DNA from: Chloroflexota bacterium
GTDB taxonomy: Bacteria; Chloroflexota; Anaerolineae; Aggregatilineales; Phototrophicaceae
Reading direction: 5' to 3'
DNA: 64,000 bases
Assembly (NCBI GenBank): GCA_026707745.1
Contig: JAPOWG010000116.1
Span: 62,001-126,000, forward strand
In this document: one piece after another, positions 50,182 to 59,356 of the stretch
Numbering within the stretch: the stretch's first letter is position 1
How the letters are laid out: each line of letters begins with the position of its first letter
Translations under genes and position numbers: made by a program
Notes under the pieces: generated by a model
Told to the model about the DNA's origin: nothing
The model's database searches: none
The model's input: the letters and a program-made list of their open reading frames with translations, nothing else

Positions 50182-51393
50182 TTAGCGACCGTCTCGTTTT
50201 CTCCATGCATTGCGGCTTCTGTCATAATGCCAGTCTCCAGGGATCTCTGGATGGCAGGAAGCTGACATCGTGGGTTCGCCTTCGCGCTCTTCAAATGTAA
50301 CATGAACCGGCTTGCCGGTAAGATTGCGAACAAAATCTCCCAAAATCAGTGTGCTGCGCTCTTCTGCTTCTTCCAAAAGCCCATCTTCCCGTGATTTTTC
50401 GACGAATTCCAGCATGACCTGAAACTCCGCAAATTGACGCGCTCTGTCGAAGTCAGGATTGCACATGCTGAAATCAGCCCTGGTTAGGCGAATGTAATCA
50501 ATGCGACAACTGGTAAACTCAGTCGCAGGCAGTTTCAGCGTGTAGCTTTGGCTGGATGGATCATAGTTAATATTTTCATCGTTAATGTCATCAAAGTTTA
50601 TGCCAGCTTCTATAACACCCTGTGCACTAAAGTCAGCTCCATGACTACACAATCCTTCGGCAACTCCCACATGGAAACCCCTATTGATCATATCGTTTTG
50701 CACAACCACTAATTGAGCCTGCGACTCTAACCGTTGGAATATTATTGCTGGCGGGATAGGCGTTGATGTTGGATAAGGAGTATACGTCGGGCGAGGCGTG
50801 TGTGTTGGCAGCGGTGTATAGGTCGGCATAGGCGTATAAGTAGGCAAGGGTAAATTAGTAGGACGTGGGTCTAGGAACGATGCCAGAACTTCATTGTGTG
50901 CGGAATGGTTTGCCGCGCGGCTTATGGATAAAAAGAAGCTCGCGATTTGTGGCGACACAAGAAAAATTATGAAAAGTACAAAAAAAGCTAATAAACACCC
51001 GGTTCTAATTCCTCGAAGGCTATGCAGATCATTGTTTTCGATTGAATCAGAGTACATATTTTCCCTCCGCGGGGTTTCCGCTCGCCTCTCTTGTTGTGAC
51101 GGCCGCTTTCTTTCCTTGCCGCCAGTGTCATTATTCTGGTCTGAATCACTTCTCTGTTTAGCATTCTGCTTTTGGTCACTACCCTTATTGCTCGACCGGT
51201 CATAACTCTTTCGCTTCCTCTTATCAGATAGCGCTTCATAGGCTTCATTGATTTCTTTGAATCGTTCTTCAGCGCCGGGGAACTGGCTGATATCCGGGTG
51301 ATACTTCTTTGCCAAACGGCGATAAGCCCGCTTGATCTCACCCATATTCGCAAACCGCGACACTTCGAGCACATCATAATAATCTCTTGCCAT
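50182..51393 (-). CDS. J-domain membrane protein with extracytoplasmic DUF4230-like domain
   Basis: A 403-residue protein of unusual design. Residues 1-68 are a J domain with HPD (YHPDIS) and the DnaJ start MARDYYDVLEVSR. A basic, Gln-rich linker runs to about 125. One membrane helix follows (about 133-155, TGCLLAFFVLFIIFLVSPQI). A Pro-Thr-x-Thr-Pro linker repeats through 178-212 (PTYTPMPTYTPLPTHTPRP). The last 190 residues resemble DUF4230 (EAGINFDDINDENI, YTLKLPATEFTSCRIDYIRL). A cytoplasmic J domain could recruit DnaK to this membrane protein. The gene is AT-rich for the region: one 60-base line has 21 G/C. Confidence 0.8.
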   Translation of the reverse strand: MARDYYDVLEVSRFANMGEIKRAYRRLAKKYHPDISQFPGAEERFKEINEAYEALSDKRKRKSYDRSSNKGSDQKQNAKQRSDSDQNNDTGGKERKRPSQQERRAETPRRENMYSDSIENNDLHSLRGIRTGCLLAFFVLFIIFLVSPQIASFFLSISRAANHSAHNEVLASFLDPRPTNLPLPTYTPMPTYTPLPTHTPRPTYTPYPTSTPIPPAIIFQRLESQAQLVVVQNDMINRGFHVGVAEGLCSHGADFSAQGVIEAGINFDDINDENINYDPSSQSYTLKLPATEFTSCRIDYIRLTRADFSMCNPDFDRARQFAEFQVMLEFVEKSREDGLLEEAEERSTLILGDFVRNLTGKPVHVTFEEREGEPTMSASCHPEIPGDWHYDRSRNAWRKRDGR

Positions 51394-51543
51394 GGAAGAA
51401 ACTCGAATTATTAGAAAGCGGTAACATATATGTTAATTGAAAACAGATCAGATTGGTACATGTTTGTCTTCCCTTTCATGTCGTTTTGACAGCTCACTGA
51501 CGGAATAGAATCGGAATCAATGATGATATCGACAGTTATGCGC

Positions 51544-52677
51544 TCACGCATTCCACTCCAGCAGCAGCGCCGCGATCAATGCCGCCTGACGCGGCAAGCT
51601 GCTGATAATAACATGTTCGTGCGTCGCATGAGCGCCATCGCCGTGCGCGCCCAAGCCATCCAGCGTGGCTACGCCCATGGCCGCAGTGAAATTGCCGTCC
51701 GAGCCGCCGCCGGTTCCGCCTTCGTATATTGTTATCCCGTGCTTGTCGCCGATGGCCGCCGCTTTTTTGTACAAGCCCGGGCGACGTTCCATGGGCGGCC
51801 GATGCCCGCCCCGCCTGCAAATCACCTTTGCGCCGGGCATCTTGGGATAGAGATTACTCAGCGCATCGTGTAGGTTTTCCATCGCGTCGATCGTCATGAC
51901 ACGCGTATCAATATGAGCCTCGACCCTTGCCGGAATCACATTGCCGGCGGAGCCTCCCTCCACCAAAGTAATCGAGACTGATGTTCCATACTTGAGATCG
52001 TTCAGCCGATTGATTTCCAGCGCCTGCCGCGCGAATTCAATGATGGCGTTAATGCCTTCCTGTGGCGCGATGCCGGCGTGCGCAGCCCGCCCTTCCACGA
52101 TCAACTCGTATTTGCCGCCCCCCTTGCGCCAGGTTTTGATCGTGCCTTCTTTGGTTGCCGGCTCCATCACCAGCACAAGTTCGCTATCCGCCGCCAATTG
52201 CTTGATCAGCGGCTCGGAAACGGGACTGCCGATTTCTTCTTCCGTGGTCACCAGAAAGAGAATGGGACGAGCCGGCAACTGGCCGCGCGCGCTCAAACCG
52301 TCGATGGCCTCCAGGGCAATGACCGCGCCGCCCTTCATATCAAGGGCGCCGGGACCATAATAGCGCCCGTCCTCGATCTTGATCGGCATGCTTTCCAGCG
52401 ATCCGGTCGGATGCACGGTATCGACGTGGACCAGAAAAAGGAATGGCTTGCCGGGCGCCTCCGCGTTCCACTTGGCCAGCAAAAAATCGCCGCATTCACC
52501 CTGCGGATAACGCAGGATCGAATCGGCTTTCATGGCTTGGAATCGCTCGCCCATCCAATCCACGAGCCGGTCGACCCGCGCCTTCTCCCGCGTGAAAGAC
52601 TCGCGCTCGACCATCTCCGTCAATGCCTCTAGCATGGATTCTGTGCGATCTGTGAAATAATTGAGCAATTCCGACAT
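51544..52677 (-). CDS. M20-family metallopeptidase
   Basis: A 377-residue zinc amidohydrolase of the ArgE/DapE/CPG2 type. Metal ligands are readable: LVHVDTVHPTG (His), GPGALDMKGG (bridging Asp), TTEEEIGSPVS (catalytic Glu plus ligand), VMEPA (Glu region) and GDGAHATHEHVII (distal His). The lid domain is inserted between about 180 and 290. The overall style resembles glutamate carboxypeptidases. ATG at 52677 follows AAAGGGG. It is the last gene of a methyltransferase-lipoprotein-peptidase operon. Confidence 0.9.
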   Translation of the reverse strand: MSELLNYFTDRTESMLEALTEMVERESFTREKARVDRLVDWMGERFQAMKADSILRYPQGECGDFLLAKWNAEAPGKPFLFLVHVDTVHPTGSLESMPIKIEDGRYYGPGALDMKGGAVIALEAIDGLSARGQLPARPILFLVTTEEEIGSPVSEPLIKQLAADSELVLVMEPATKEGTIKTWRKGGGKYELIVEGRAAHAGIAPQEGINAIIEFARQALEINRLNDLKYGTSVSITLVEGGSAGNVIPARVEAHIDTRVMTIDAMENLHDALSNLYPKMPGAKVICRRGGHRPPMERRPGLYKKAAAIGDKHGITIYEGGTGGGSDGNFTAAMGVATLDGLGAHGDGAHATHEHVIISSLPRQAALIAALLLEWNA

Positions 52678-52712
52678 CTCTCCCCTTTCAAAGGCAGCGG
52701 ACCGGGCGCGCC

Positions 52713-53576
52713 TCAGCCGCCAAGATTCAATGACAGCCACTCCGCCAGTTGGTCGGCGATTTCGGGTTGATTGACCAGCAATTCTACACCCCGGCCCCGA
52801 TCGTATTCAAGGAACTGCGCCTCGCCAGCAGCGGATCGCGCCAGCGCCCGAGCCGCGGCGTTGGCTTCGGCATCGTCCTTTGCCGCAGCCAGCCACAGCG
52901 GACGCGCCCCATAACTCAACAGCATGTTCAGCAATGTATCCCGCGACAAGGGGCTGAGGAGCGCGGCTGCGTCGCACAATTCGTTGACAGCGCAACCAAG
53001 CAGCGCCAGGTCGGCGGAGTGTTCCGCGCCAACAATGGCAATCCAGCCTGCGTCTACCTTGCTGATGGCGGTCAGCGAGCGCAGTATGGTACTCAGGTGT
53101 TGAGCTTCTAGCCAACCGCCGGTTTCTAGGGCCAAGACGACAAAACCCCGCTCCGCCAAGCGCTTGGTCAGCGGTCGCCAATTGGAAACCTCCCGACTCA
53201 ATATCAGTATTCCTGGCTGGCGCAACACGCTGAAGCCGTAGCGCTCGCCTTCCAGCACGGAGCCGTCTTCCAAAACGACTTTGACGCGACGCGTGGAATC
53301 CCCGAGGGGCGCCGGCGGAAGCACCGCGTCGACAGGCAAGGAGGCGAAACTCGGGTCCGTGCGACCAATGACGCTTGCGTCGTCCCTATAAAGTTCTTCA
53401 GAGGACAATATCTCGATCGTCGGTTCCGCATCCGGCCGCGGCGCTAAGGGCGTTGCCGTAGGCGCGGACCTTGTTGGATCAGCCTCCGTCAGCGTACATC
53501 CCGCAAGCAGCGCCGTGATGCACAAAAACAGGAAGCGACGGCAAAGGGATGATCCCCCGCGAGCAAACGATGTCAT
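52713..53576 (-). CDS. Lipoprotein of unknown function with an alpha/beta-hydrolase-like core
   Basis: A 287-residue protein with a lipoprotein signal: a basic start, hydrophobic RRFLFLCITA and the lipobox LLAGC with the cysteine near residue 27. A Thr/Pro-rich segment (SAPTATPLAPRPDAEP) follows as a surface linker. The globular part (about 100-285) has alternating strands and helices such as GILILSREVSNWRPL, GFVVLALETGGW and IAIVGAEHSADLALLGC, reminiscent of alpha/beta hydrolases. A clear catalytic Ser-Asp-His set is not visible. ATG at 53597 would overlap the upstream gene by 11 bp. It is 35 bp ahead of the M20 gene. Confidence 0.7.
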   Translation of the reverse strand: MTSFARGGSSLCRRFLFLCITALLAGCTLTEADPTRSAPTATPLAPRPDAEPTIEILSSEELYRDDASVIGRTDPSFASLPVDAVLPPAPLGDSTRRVKVVLEDGSVLEGERYGFSVLRQPGILILSREVSNWRPLTKRLAERGFVVLALETGGWLEAQHLSTILRSLTAISKVDAGWIAIVGAEHSADLALLGCAVNELCDAAALLSPLSRDTLLNMLLSYGARPLWLAAAKDDAEANAAARALARSAAGEAQFLEYDRGRGVELLVNQPEIADQLAEWLSLNLGG

Positions 53577-53586
53577 AGCGAGGCGC

Positions 53587-54354
53587 TCAGACTGCATTGG
53601 CGAAGACGATCATGCGGTCGCTATCGGATGTGTAATCCCCGCGGTCGGTATCGCCGTAGACTGCCGCCAGCCCAAGACCGCAGCGTTCCAAAAGCAATCT
53701 GAGTTCAGCCAGGAAAAAGTAGCGAAGTTTGTGTGGCGCGAACAGCCGCTTGACGGCGCCATCGCCGTCGATTATGTCGTAGATCCATTCGACATGCAGC
53801 AGTTGCTCCGCGCGGTCGATGAAGCTGAGGGACTGCAGCATAATCATGTGCCCCGTTTCCGGATCCAGAAAGGTTCGCTCCAACGTAGGCGCCTCGGTAT
53901 CTTGCGATGCGAAGGCGGGACCCGCGTTGGGCAGATCAATGACCAGCAAGCCGTCATCGGCAAGCCAGCTGCGCAGCTTGCCCAACAGCGCGATCTGCCG
54001 CTCTTGCTCGTGAAAGTGCATCAGTACATTATAGGTTAGCAGGATCAAGGCGAAACGCGACTGATATTCATATTCCAAGACGTCAGCATGGATGGCGCTT
54101 ATCTTTCCATCGAGCTGCGCCGACTGATGCTGATTGAGTTCAAGTCGGTCCAGCATGGCGCGATCATTATCGATGCCATGGACTTGATGCCCTTGCCGCG
54201 CCAGGTGCATCAGTACGCGGCCGGTACCGCAACCGACATCGAGGATATCGCCTTTGTACGCCTCGGCGAGTTCCCCATAGAGTTGCAAGTCATCCCTTTT
54301 GTCGGCGTTCTCCGCGTCGTAGAAGCGCGCCACTCTCGTATAAAACGCGGACAT
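53587..54354 (-). CDS. Class I SAM-dependent methyltransferase
   Basis: A 255-residue methyltransferase with ILDVGCGTGRVLMHLARQG as the SAM loop (near residue 38), GIDNDRAML (ribose-binding Asp), and LLTYNVLMHFHEQERQIALL with the usual post-motif region. It opens MSAFYTRVARFYDAEN, a typical start for small-molecule methyltransferases. The start at 54354 avoids an upstream extension with no homology. The substrate is unknown. It leads the operon with the lipoprotein and peptidase genes. Confidence 0.85.
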   Translation of the reverse strand: MSAFYTRVARFYDAENADKRDDLQLYGELAEAYKGDILDVGCGTGRVLMHLARQGHQVHGIDNDRAMLDRLELNQHQSAQLDGKISAIHADVLEYEYQSRFALILLTYNVLMHFHEQERQIALLGKLRSWLADDGLLVIDLPNAGPAFASQDTEAPTLERTFLDPETGHMIMLQSLSFIDRAEQLLHVEWIYDIIDGDGAVKRLFAPHKLRYFFLAELRLLLERCGLGLAAVYGDTDRGDYTSDSDRMIVFANAV

Positions 54355-54722
54355 CCTCTGCCCCCGGGAATTGCCCAAATGCCCTGTCACTGCGCCCAAA
54401 AAACTATGCCCTCCAGTGTAGACCCATAAGGAAAATTGCGATACGCCCGAAGCGCCGGCGAATTGCCCCTGCACTGAGATAATTCTGCGACATTTCATTG
54501 CTAGGCTGCGGGTAGGTAATGTATCGAATTCGGTTGAAATCAAAATGAACCACATTCAGTTTCACTACAGTGACACCAAGGACACTAAGAAAAGGGCTAT
54601 TTCGCAAGCAATTCTCGGTGTCCTCGGTGGTAAAGAAATAATCTGGTGCGATTGCTCTGCAAGAATCCCCTTCAACCTTGAACCAGTTGCTCTCTAAGAC
54701 CTATACTCAGGCGCGAGGCATC
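54355..54722. other. 368-bp divergent intergenic region with two palindromic remnants
   Basis: No gene was recognised. It contains an imperfect inverted repeat (about 54412-54480) edged by CAGTG/CACTG with GGGGCAATT/GCGATACGCCC-type arms, likely a decayed MITE. The ACACCAAGGACAC-type palindrome at 54573-54630 is listed separately. Promoters for the two-component system and the methyltransferase operon presumably lie here but were not identified. Confidence 0.5.
54573..54630. repeat. Palindromic ACACCAAGGACACTAAGAA-type repeat
   Basis: ACACCAAGGACACTAAGAA (54573-54591) and TTCTCGGTGTCCTCGGTGG (54612-54630) are imperfect inverted repeats with about 15 of 19 matching positions and a 20-base spacer. 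Palindromes of the type ACCACxGAGGACACxGAG are widespread dispersed repeats in Chloroflexota and some other bacteria. Only one copy was seen here. Confidence 0.55.
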
Positions 54723-55403
54723 ATGAACCAAACCATCCTGATCATTGAAGACGACAGACGTATTGCCAACTGGATAAAGATCTATTTTCAGCGGGCCGGC
54801 TTCAGCGCCGAAGTCGCTTATGACGGCGGGGCCGGTCTTGCCGCCGCCCGGGGCCTGGCCCCCGACCTGATCATCCTCGATTTAATGCTCCCGCGCCTTG
54901 ATGGCATTGCGCTTTGTAATATCTTGCGGCGGGAATCCGATGTGCCGATTATCATGCTGACAGCCAGGGAGACGCATGCCGAACGGATCACGGGCTTGGA
55001 AAGCGGGGCGGATGACTATATCGTCAAACCCTTTAACCCGGATGAAGTTGTCGCTCGCGCCAAAGCCGTATTACGCCGGGTGGAGGGCGAAGTCCAACAA
55101 GTCCTGACCTGCGGGGACATCAGCCTCAATCTAACAACCCAGAGCTTGACGATCAACGAGCGACCCGTCTCCTTGAGCCAGACACAATTTGCCCTGCTGC
55201 TCGCTTTCATGCGCCATCCCAATCAGATCCTCACAAGAGACCAACTCATCACGCTGGCTTTGGACAATGATTTTGATGGCTTTGACCGGGCGATTGATAA
55301 TCATATCCTTCGTTTGCGCAAGCAACTGGCAATCGGCGGTCATCAGCCGATTCAAACCGTTTATGGCACGGGCTATCGATTTGTCGTGGAGGAGGGACAA
55401 TGA
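54723..55403 (+). CDS. OmpR/PhoB-family response regulator
   Basis: A 226-residue two-domain regulator. The receiver domain has IIEDDRRI (acidic pocket), LIILDLMLPRLDG with the phosphoacceptor Asp near residue 54, LTARET, and DDYIVKPFNPDE with the conserved Lys. The C-terminal winged helix (about 130-225) ends HILRLRKQLAIGG, QTVYGTGYRFV, as in PhoB. ATG at 54723 has GAGG 4 bases upstream. It overlaps the histidine kinase gene by 4 bp (ATGA), so the pair is one signalling unit. The signal is unknown. Confidence 0.95.
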   Translation: MNQTILIIEDDRRIANWIKIYFQRAGFSAEVAYDGGAGLAAARGLAPDLIILDLMLPRLDGIALCNILRRESDVPIIMLTARETHAERITGLESGADDYIVKPFNPDEVVARAKAVLRRVEGEVQQVLTCGDISLNLTTQSLTINERPVSLSQTQFALLLAFMRHPNQILTRDQLITLALDNDFDGFDRAIDNHILRLRKQLAIGGHQPIQTVYGTGYRFVVEEGQ

Positions 55404-56818
55404 CATTGCGCTGGCGCATTTTGCGCCTGTTGATCATCGTTATTGCCCTGACGGTCGCATGGAATCTAGCGGCGAGCTACTTCACCATCCAGCGGCAACT
55501 CGATGCCTTCGTGAGCGGGCTGGGTCGTGCGGAAGCGAGCGCTCTAGCGCGGCAGTTGAGCCGGGCTTACACGTCGGAGAATGGCTGGGAAGCTGTCGAT
55601 ACGGCATTGCTGGCCCAAGGCTATCTTTACGAACATGAAACCGAGAGTCGCGAAGGGCATGAAGGCGAATCGGGCGGCGAAGACGACGAAGGTTTTCACA
55701 TCGAAAGGATCCGCGTCGTCATTGTTGATTTTGCCGGACGGATCATCCGCGATAATTTTTCTCAACTTGAAATCGGCGCGACGAGTCCGGCCTTGTCTGG
55801 CCAGCCCAGGAATATACTGGATTTGCGGACCGGCCGGACCGTTGGCTCTGTCTACGTCGATGTCAATCAGAACTTTCTGGAAACGGAATCGATCAGTTTT
55901 CTGCGTGAACTGCTGCTCAGTTTCGTCGCTAGCGGCCTGCTCATTTTGATCATTGCCTTGTCACTGGCGACTTCGCTATCGAGACGCATTACCGCGCCCA
56001 TCTCCGCTTTGACAAAAGCCACCCGAGCGATAGCCCAGCGCGATGACGCGACTTTGCTGCCGGTCACGTCGAATGATGAATTGGGCCAGATGAGCGCCAC
56101 CTTTAACCAAATGACAAGCGCCCTGCAAAGACAGCGCGATTTGCGCAAACGCTTGATCAATGATGTCTCCCATGAACTCAATACGCCTTTGACCGTGATT
56201 CAGTTGGAAGCCAAGGCGCTGCTGGATGACCTGCAAAGGCCCGACCGCGCGGCGCAGCAAATCATCGGGGAAGTGGATATGCTGCGCAATCTTGTGAATG
56301 ACTTGAATTGGCTGGCGGAGACCGACTCCGGCGAGTTGCAACTCCGCCTTGAGCCATGCGCTATTGGCGAACTGTTGACTAGCGAAGTTGAACGATGGCA
56401 ACCACAGGCTCAAGCGCGGCAAGTCAGCTTGTCCTTGCAGCCGCTCCCTCAATTGCCAGCACTTCAACTTGACCCGGCGCGAATGCGTCAAGCCTTGGGA
56501 AACATCTTGCACAATGCGCTTCAACACACGGAGGACGGACAGGTGATTGTCGCCGCGACATTGGAAGGGGACAAATACTTCCGGATTTCGGTGAAGGACG
56601 ATGGCCTGGGAATTGATCCGGCCGATTTGCCGCATATCTTCGAGCGATTCTACCGGACGGACCAATCCCGCAGTCGCGGAAGGGGATTGGGACTGGATAT
56701 CGCCCGGGCGATAATTGATGCGCATGGCGGCGCTATTGACGTCAAAAGCGAGGGACTTGGGCGCGGGACAATTGTAGCATTCAGCTTGCCCCTGCCCGGG
56801 GACAACATGCTGCCGTAA
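55400..56818 (+). CDS. Membrane sensor histidine kinase
   Basis: A 472-residue kinase. Two membrane helices (about 9-29 and 168-190) enclose an extracytoplasmic sensor of about 138 residues with an acidic stretch (EGHEGESGGEDDEG). HAMP follows (RRITAPISALTKATR). The H-box is NDVSHELNTPLTVIQLE, and the ATPase boxes are LGNILHNALQHTED (N), DDGLGIDPADLPHIFERFYR (G1/F) and GRGLGLDIARAI (G2). It is the partner of the preceding regulator. It ends 8 bp before the convergent thiolase gene. Confidence 0.95.
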   Translation: MTLRWRILRLLIIVIALTVAWNLAASYFTIQRQLDAFVSGLGRAEASALARQLSRAYTSENGWEAVDTALLAQGYLYEHETESREGHEGESGGEDDEGFHIERIRVVIVDFAGRIIRDNFSQLEIGATSPALSGQPRNILDLRTGRTVGSVYVDVNQNFLETESISFLRELLLSFVASGLLILIIALSLATSLSRRITAPISALTKATRAIAQRDDATLLPVTSNDELGQMSATFNQMTSALQRQRDLRKRLINDVSHELNTPLTVIQLEAKALLDDLQRPDRAAQQIIGEVDMLRNLVNDLNWLAETDSGELQLRLEPCAIGELLTSEVERWQPQAQARQVSLSLQPLPQLPALQLDPARMRQALGNILHNALQHTEDGQVIVAATLEGDKYFRISVKDDGLGIDPADLPHIFERFYRTDQSRSRGRGLGLDIARAIIDAHGGAIDVKSEGLGRGTIVAFSLPLPGDNMLP

Positions 56819-56826
56819 AGCCCCCG

Positions 56827-58011
56827 CTAGTTGAGGTTCTGGAAGATGCCCGCCGCACCCATGCCACCGCCGATGCACATCGTGACCATGCCATAGTTGC
56901 TTTCGCGCCGCTTCATCTCGTTGATGAGCTGCACCGTCAGCTTGGCGCCTGTGCATCCCAGGGGATGACCGAGAGCGATCGCCCCGCCATTCACGTTGAC
57001 GATTTCCGGATTCAGTTCCAGTTCGCGCATGACCGCCAGCGACTGCGAAGCAAATGCTTCGTTAAGCTCGATGACATCAATGTCGTCCAGCGTCATGCCA
57101 CATCGTTCCAGCGCCTTCGGCACCGCTTTAATCGGACCGACGCCCATAATCTCCGGCCGCACGCCGGCGACCGAGAACCCGACAAATCGAGCCAGGGGCC
57201 TCAAACCCAACTTTTCGGCCTTTTCCCTGTCCATGACGACTACCGCGGCCGCCCCGTCGCTCAAGGGGCTGGAATTGCCTGCCGTCACCGATCCCTTCGC
57301 TTTGAAAACCGGCTTCAGCCCGGCCAGCGCTTCCATTGTGGTTTCCCGACGCAAATGTTCGTCATGGTCGAGCACTTTGCTTATCGTGGCCGGCCTGCCA
57401 TCATCGCCGACGACAGTCTCTTCCCAGGCGAATGGAACAATCTCCTCGGCGAAAATGCCCGCGTCGGTAGCCGCGGCTGCCTTGCAATGACTTTCGTACG
57501 CGAACCTGTCCATGTCTTCGCGATTGATGCCGAATTCGCTGACGACCCGCTCGGCGGTCAGCCCCATGCTCATATAGACATTGGGATCCTTTTCCGCCAT
57601 GTGAGGATTCGGGCTCAAGTGATGCCCGGTCATCGGCACCGAGGACATCGATTCGGCGCCGCCCGCGATCACAACATCCGCCTGGTCGGCGATGATGCTG
57701 TTGGCAGCCAGCGCGATGGTCTGCAAGCCGCTCGAACAGAAACGATTGACCGTCTGCCCGGGCGTATCCACCGGCAATCCGGCGCGCAAGGCGATCACCC
57801 GCGCGAAGTTCATGCCCTGCGATCCTTCCGGCATGGCGCAACCCATGATCACGTCGTCAACATCGGCCGGATCAAGTTTGCCCTCTGTCTTGTCGAGCAG
57901 ATCGGCGATGACCGTCGCCGCCATATCATCCGAGCGCGCGTTCCTGGTACTGCCGCGCAACGCCTTGCCGACCGCCGTGCGGGATGTTGCCACTATGACT
58001 GCCTGGCGCAT
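56827..58011 (-). CDS. fadA: Acetyl-CoA C-acyltransferase (thiolase)
   Basis: The last enzyme of beta-oxidation, cleaving 3-ketoacyl-CoA. The 394-residue protein has the acyl-accepting Cys92 in TVNRFCSSGLQTI, the histidine in NGGAIALGHPLGCTG, and the second cysteine in VTMCIGGGMGAAG. Length is standard. The start at 58011 has AAAGGA 7 bases upstream; the longer open frame upstream is not homologous. FadA and FadN normally form an operon. Here the fadN-like gene is 2 kb away, separated by a plus-strand two-gene cassette, and fadA has its own promoter (58043-58070). Confidence 0.93.
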   Translation of the reverse strand: MRQAVIVATSRTAVGKALRGSTRNARSDDMAATVIADLLDKTEGKLDPADVDDVIMGCAMPEGSQGMNFARVIALRAGLPVDTPGQTVNRFCSSGLQTIALAANSIIADQADVVIAGGAESMSSVPMTGHHLSPNPHMAEKDPNVYMSMGLTAERVVSEFGINREDMDRFAYESHCKAAAATDAGIFAEEIVPFAWEETVVGDDGRPATISKVLDHDEHLRRETTMEALAGLKPVFKAKGSVTAGNSSPLSDGAAAVVVMDREKAEKLGLRPLARFVGFSVAGVRPEIMGVGPIKAVPKALERCGMTLDDIDVIELNEAFASQSLAVMRELELNPEIVNVNGGAIALGHPLGCTGAKLTVQLINEMKRRESNYGMVTMCIGGGMGAAGIFQNLN

Positions 58012-58042
58012 GTCTTTGTCCTTTCGAATGAAGCCTGGCTTT

Positions 58043-58070
58043 ATGTTAGCAAACTTCGGCGTGGGGTCAA
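58043..58070 (-). promoter_or_regulatory. Candidate fadA promoter
   Basis: On the minus strand TTGACC (complement of 58065-58070) and TAACAT (complement of 58043-58048) are 16 bp apart, about 30 bp before the fadA start. It would let fadA be expressed independently of fadN. Confidence 0.5.
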
Positions 58071-58123
58071 TGCGGCGCGCGGGCTGTGGTAATATGAGCG
58101 CTAGCGGGAAATGGAGTACTGAG

Positions 58124-59356
58124 ATGGCAAATAAATTAGCGCTGAAGTCCTTTCGGTTGAAGAATTTCAAAGCGATACAGGATAGCGGCGTCGTCAAATT
58201 TACGCCGCTGACTGTGCTAATTGGGGACAATGGCTCAGGCAAGAGCAGTCTTGTTGAAGGATTGCAGACTTACCAATGCATTGTCACAGATGGGCTTGAT
58301 AAGGCTATGCAGATGTGGCGGGGTTATGAGTATATTGTCAATCCGCCTATGGACTTTGGCCGTCATACAAATGAGAATTTGCTTACAATCAGCCCAATTG
58401 AGTTTGACCTTCGCGGACTAAATGTTTCAACACTTTCCCAAAACAACGAAGCATCGAACTACAGAACGATAATGAAAGTCAATAAGGATCCGAGTTCGGA
58501 ATTGATCTTCATCGAAAAGGAAAACATTTATTACAAGGGGCGAAAAGTCCTTGAACGCGACTCAGAGGGAGTGATCCAGTACATCAACAAAAAAATGCAA
58601 TTTGGTATCCGTCCAGGTGACGCAATCATTTCACAAGGCGGACTGTACTATTATGCCAAAGGGCTTGAGGATGATGAAAGATTTAACGATCTCATGGGGT
58701 ATGGGATCAAATTCAACTGGCAATTTTTGGCGCTAAATCCATGGTTAATGGGAGAGCCGCAACCGATTCAACGTACCGCGGGACCGATTCGCTTGCAAAG
58801 CGACGGATTAAACATTGCTGAGTACTTGCATCATATCCTTCAGTGGTACCCCGACTCCTTCGAAGGCATCCTGGAAACGCTGCAATATGTCTTGCCCTAC
58901 ATGCGCGATTTGAGACCTGTTCTGACAGGCATACTGGGGCGGCAGATGCATCTGGAAATGACCGAGGCGGATTTCAAGGTCATGGGCTGGCTGTTTTCAA
59001 CGGGCACGCTACGAATCCTGGCACTACTGGCCCTGTTCCGCCATCCAGAACCACCGCCGCTCATCGTCATCGAGGAGATCGAAAACGGGCTTGACCCTCG
59101 ATCCGTTCATCTGATCGTCGACGAGATACGTGACGTAGTAGAAAGCGGTCGCTCACAAGTAATCGTGACAACACATTCACCCTACCTGCTTGATTTACTG
59201 CCGTTGTGGTCGATTGTTGTGGTGGAACGTACTGAGGACAAAGGACCGGTTTTCTCTCGCCCGGACGACGACCCTGCGCTCGAAAACTGGGCGGAAAAGT
59301 TTGGTCCCGGCAAACTGTACACAATGGGCAACCTGAACCGCCAGAAGACTGTATGA
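58124..59356 (+). CDS. AAA/ABC-type ATPase, OLD/RecF-like, of a two-gene cassette
   Basis: A 410-residue ATPase of the SMC/RecF/OLD type. It begins with a strand and FRLKNFKAIQDSGVVKFTPL, then Walker A (LIGDNGSGKSS, near 32-41). A long central region without the usual coiled coil follows. The C-terminal half has the Walker B LIVIEEIENGLDP (near 315) and the H-loop VIVTTHSPYLLDLL (near 348). GGAG lies 7 bases before the ATG. The gene is low in GC: two 60-base lines contain 24 and 23 G/C, against 41 in a fadN line. It overlaps the next gene by 4 bp. A defence role is inferred from this pairing. Confidence 0.85.
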   Translation: MANKLALKSFRLKNFKAIQDSGVVKFTPLTVLIGDNGSGKSSLVEGLQTYQCIVTDGLDKAMQMWRGYEYIVNPPMDFGRHTNENLLTISPIEFDLRGLNVSTLSQNNEASNYRTIMKVNKDPSSELIFIEKENIYYKGRKVLERDSEGVIQYINKKMQFGIRPGDAIISQGGLYYYAKGLEDDERFNDLMGYGIKFNWQFLALNPWLMGEPQPIQRTAGPIRLQSDGLNIAEYLHHILQWYPDSFEGILETLQYVLPYMRDLRPVLTGILGRQMHLEMTEADFKVMGWLFSTGTLRILALLALFRHPEPPPLIVIEEIENGLDPRSVHLIVDEIRDVVESGRSQVIVTTHSPYLLDLLPLWSIVVVERTEDKGPVFSRPDDDPALENWAEKFGPGKLYTMGNLNRQKTV

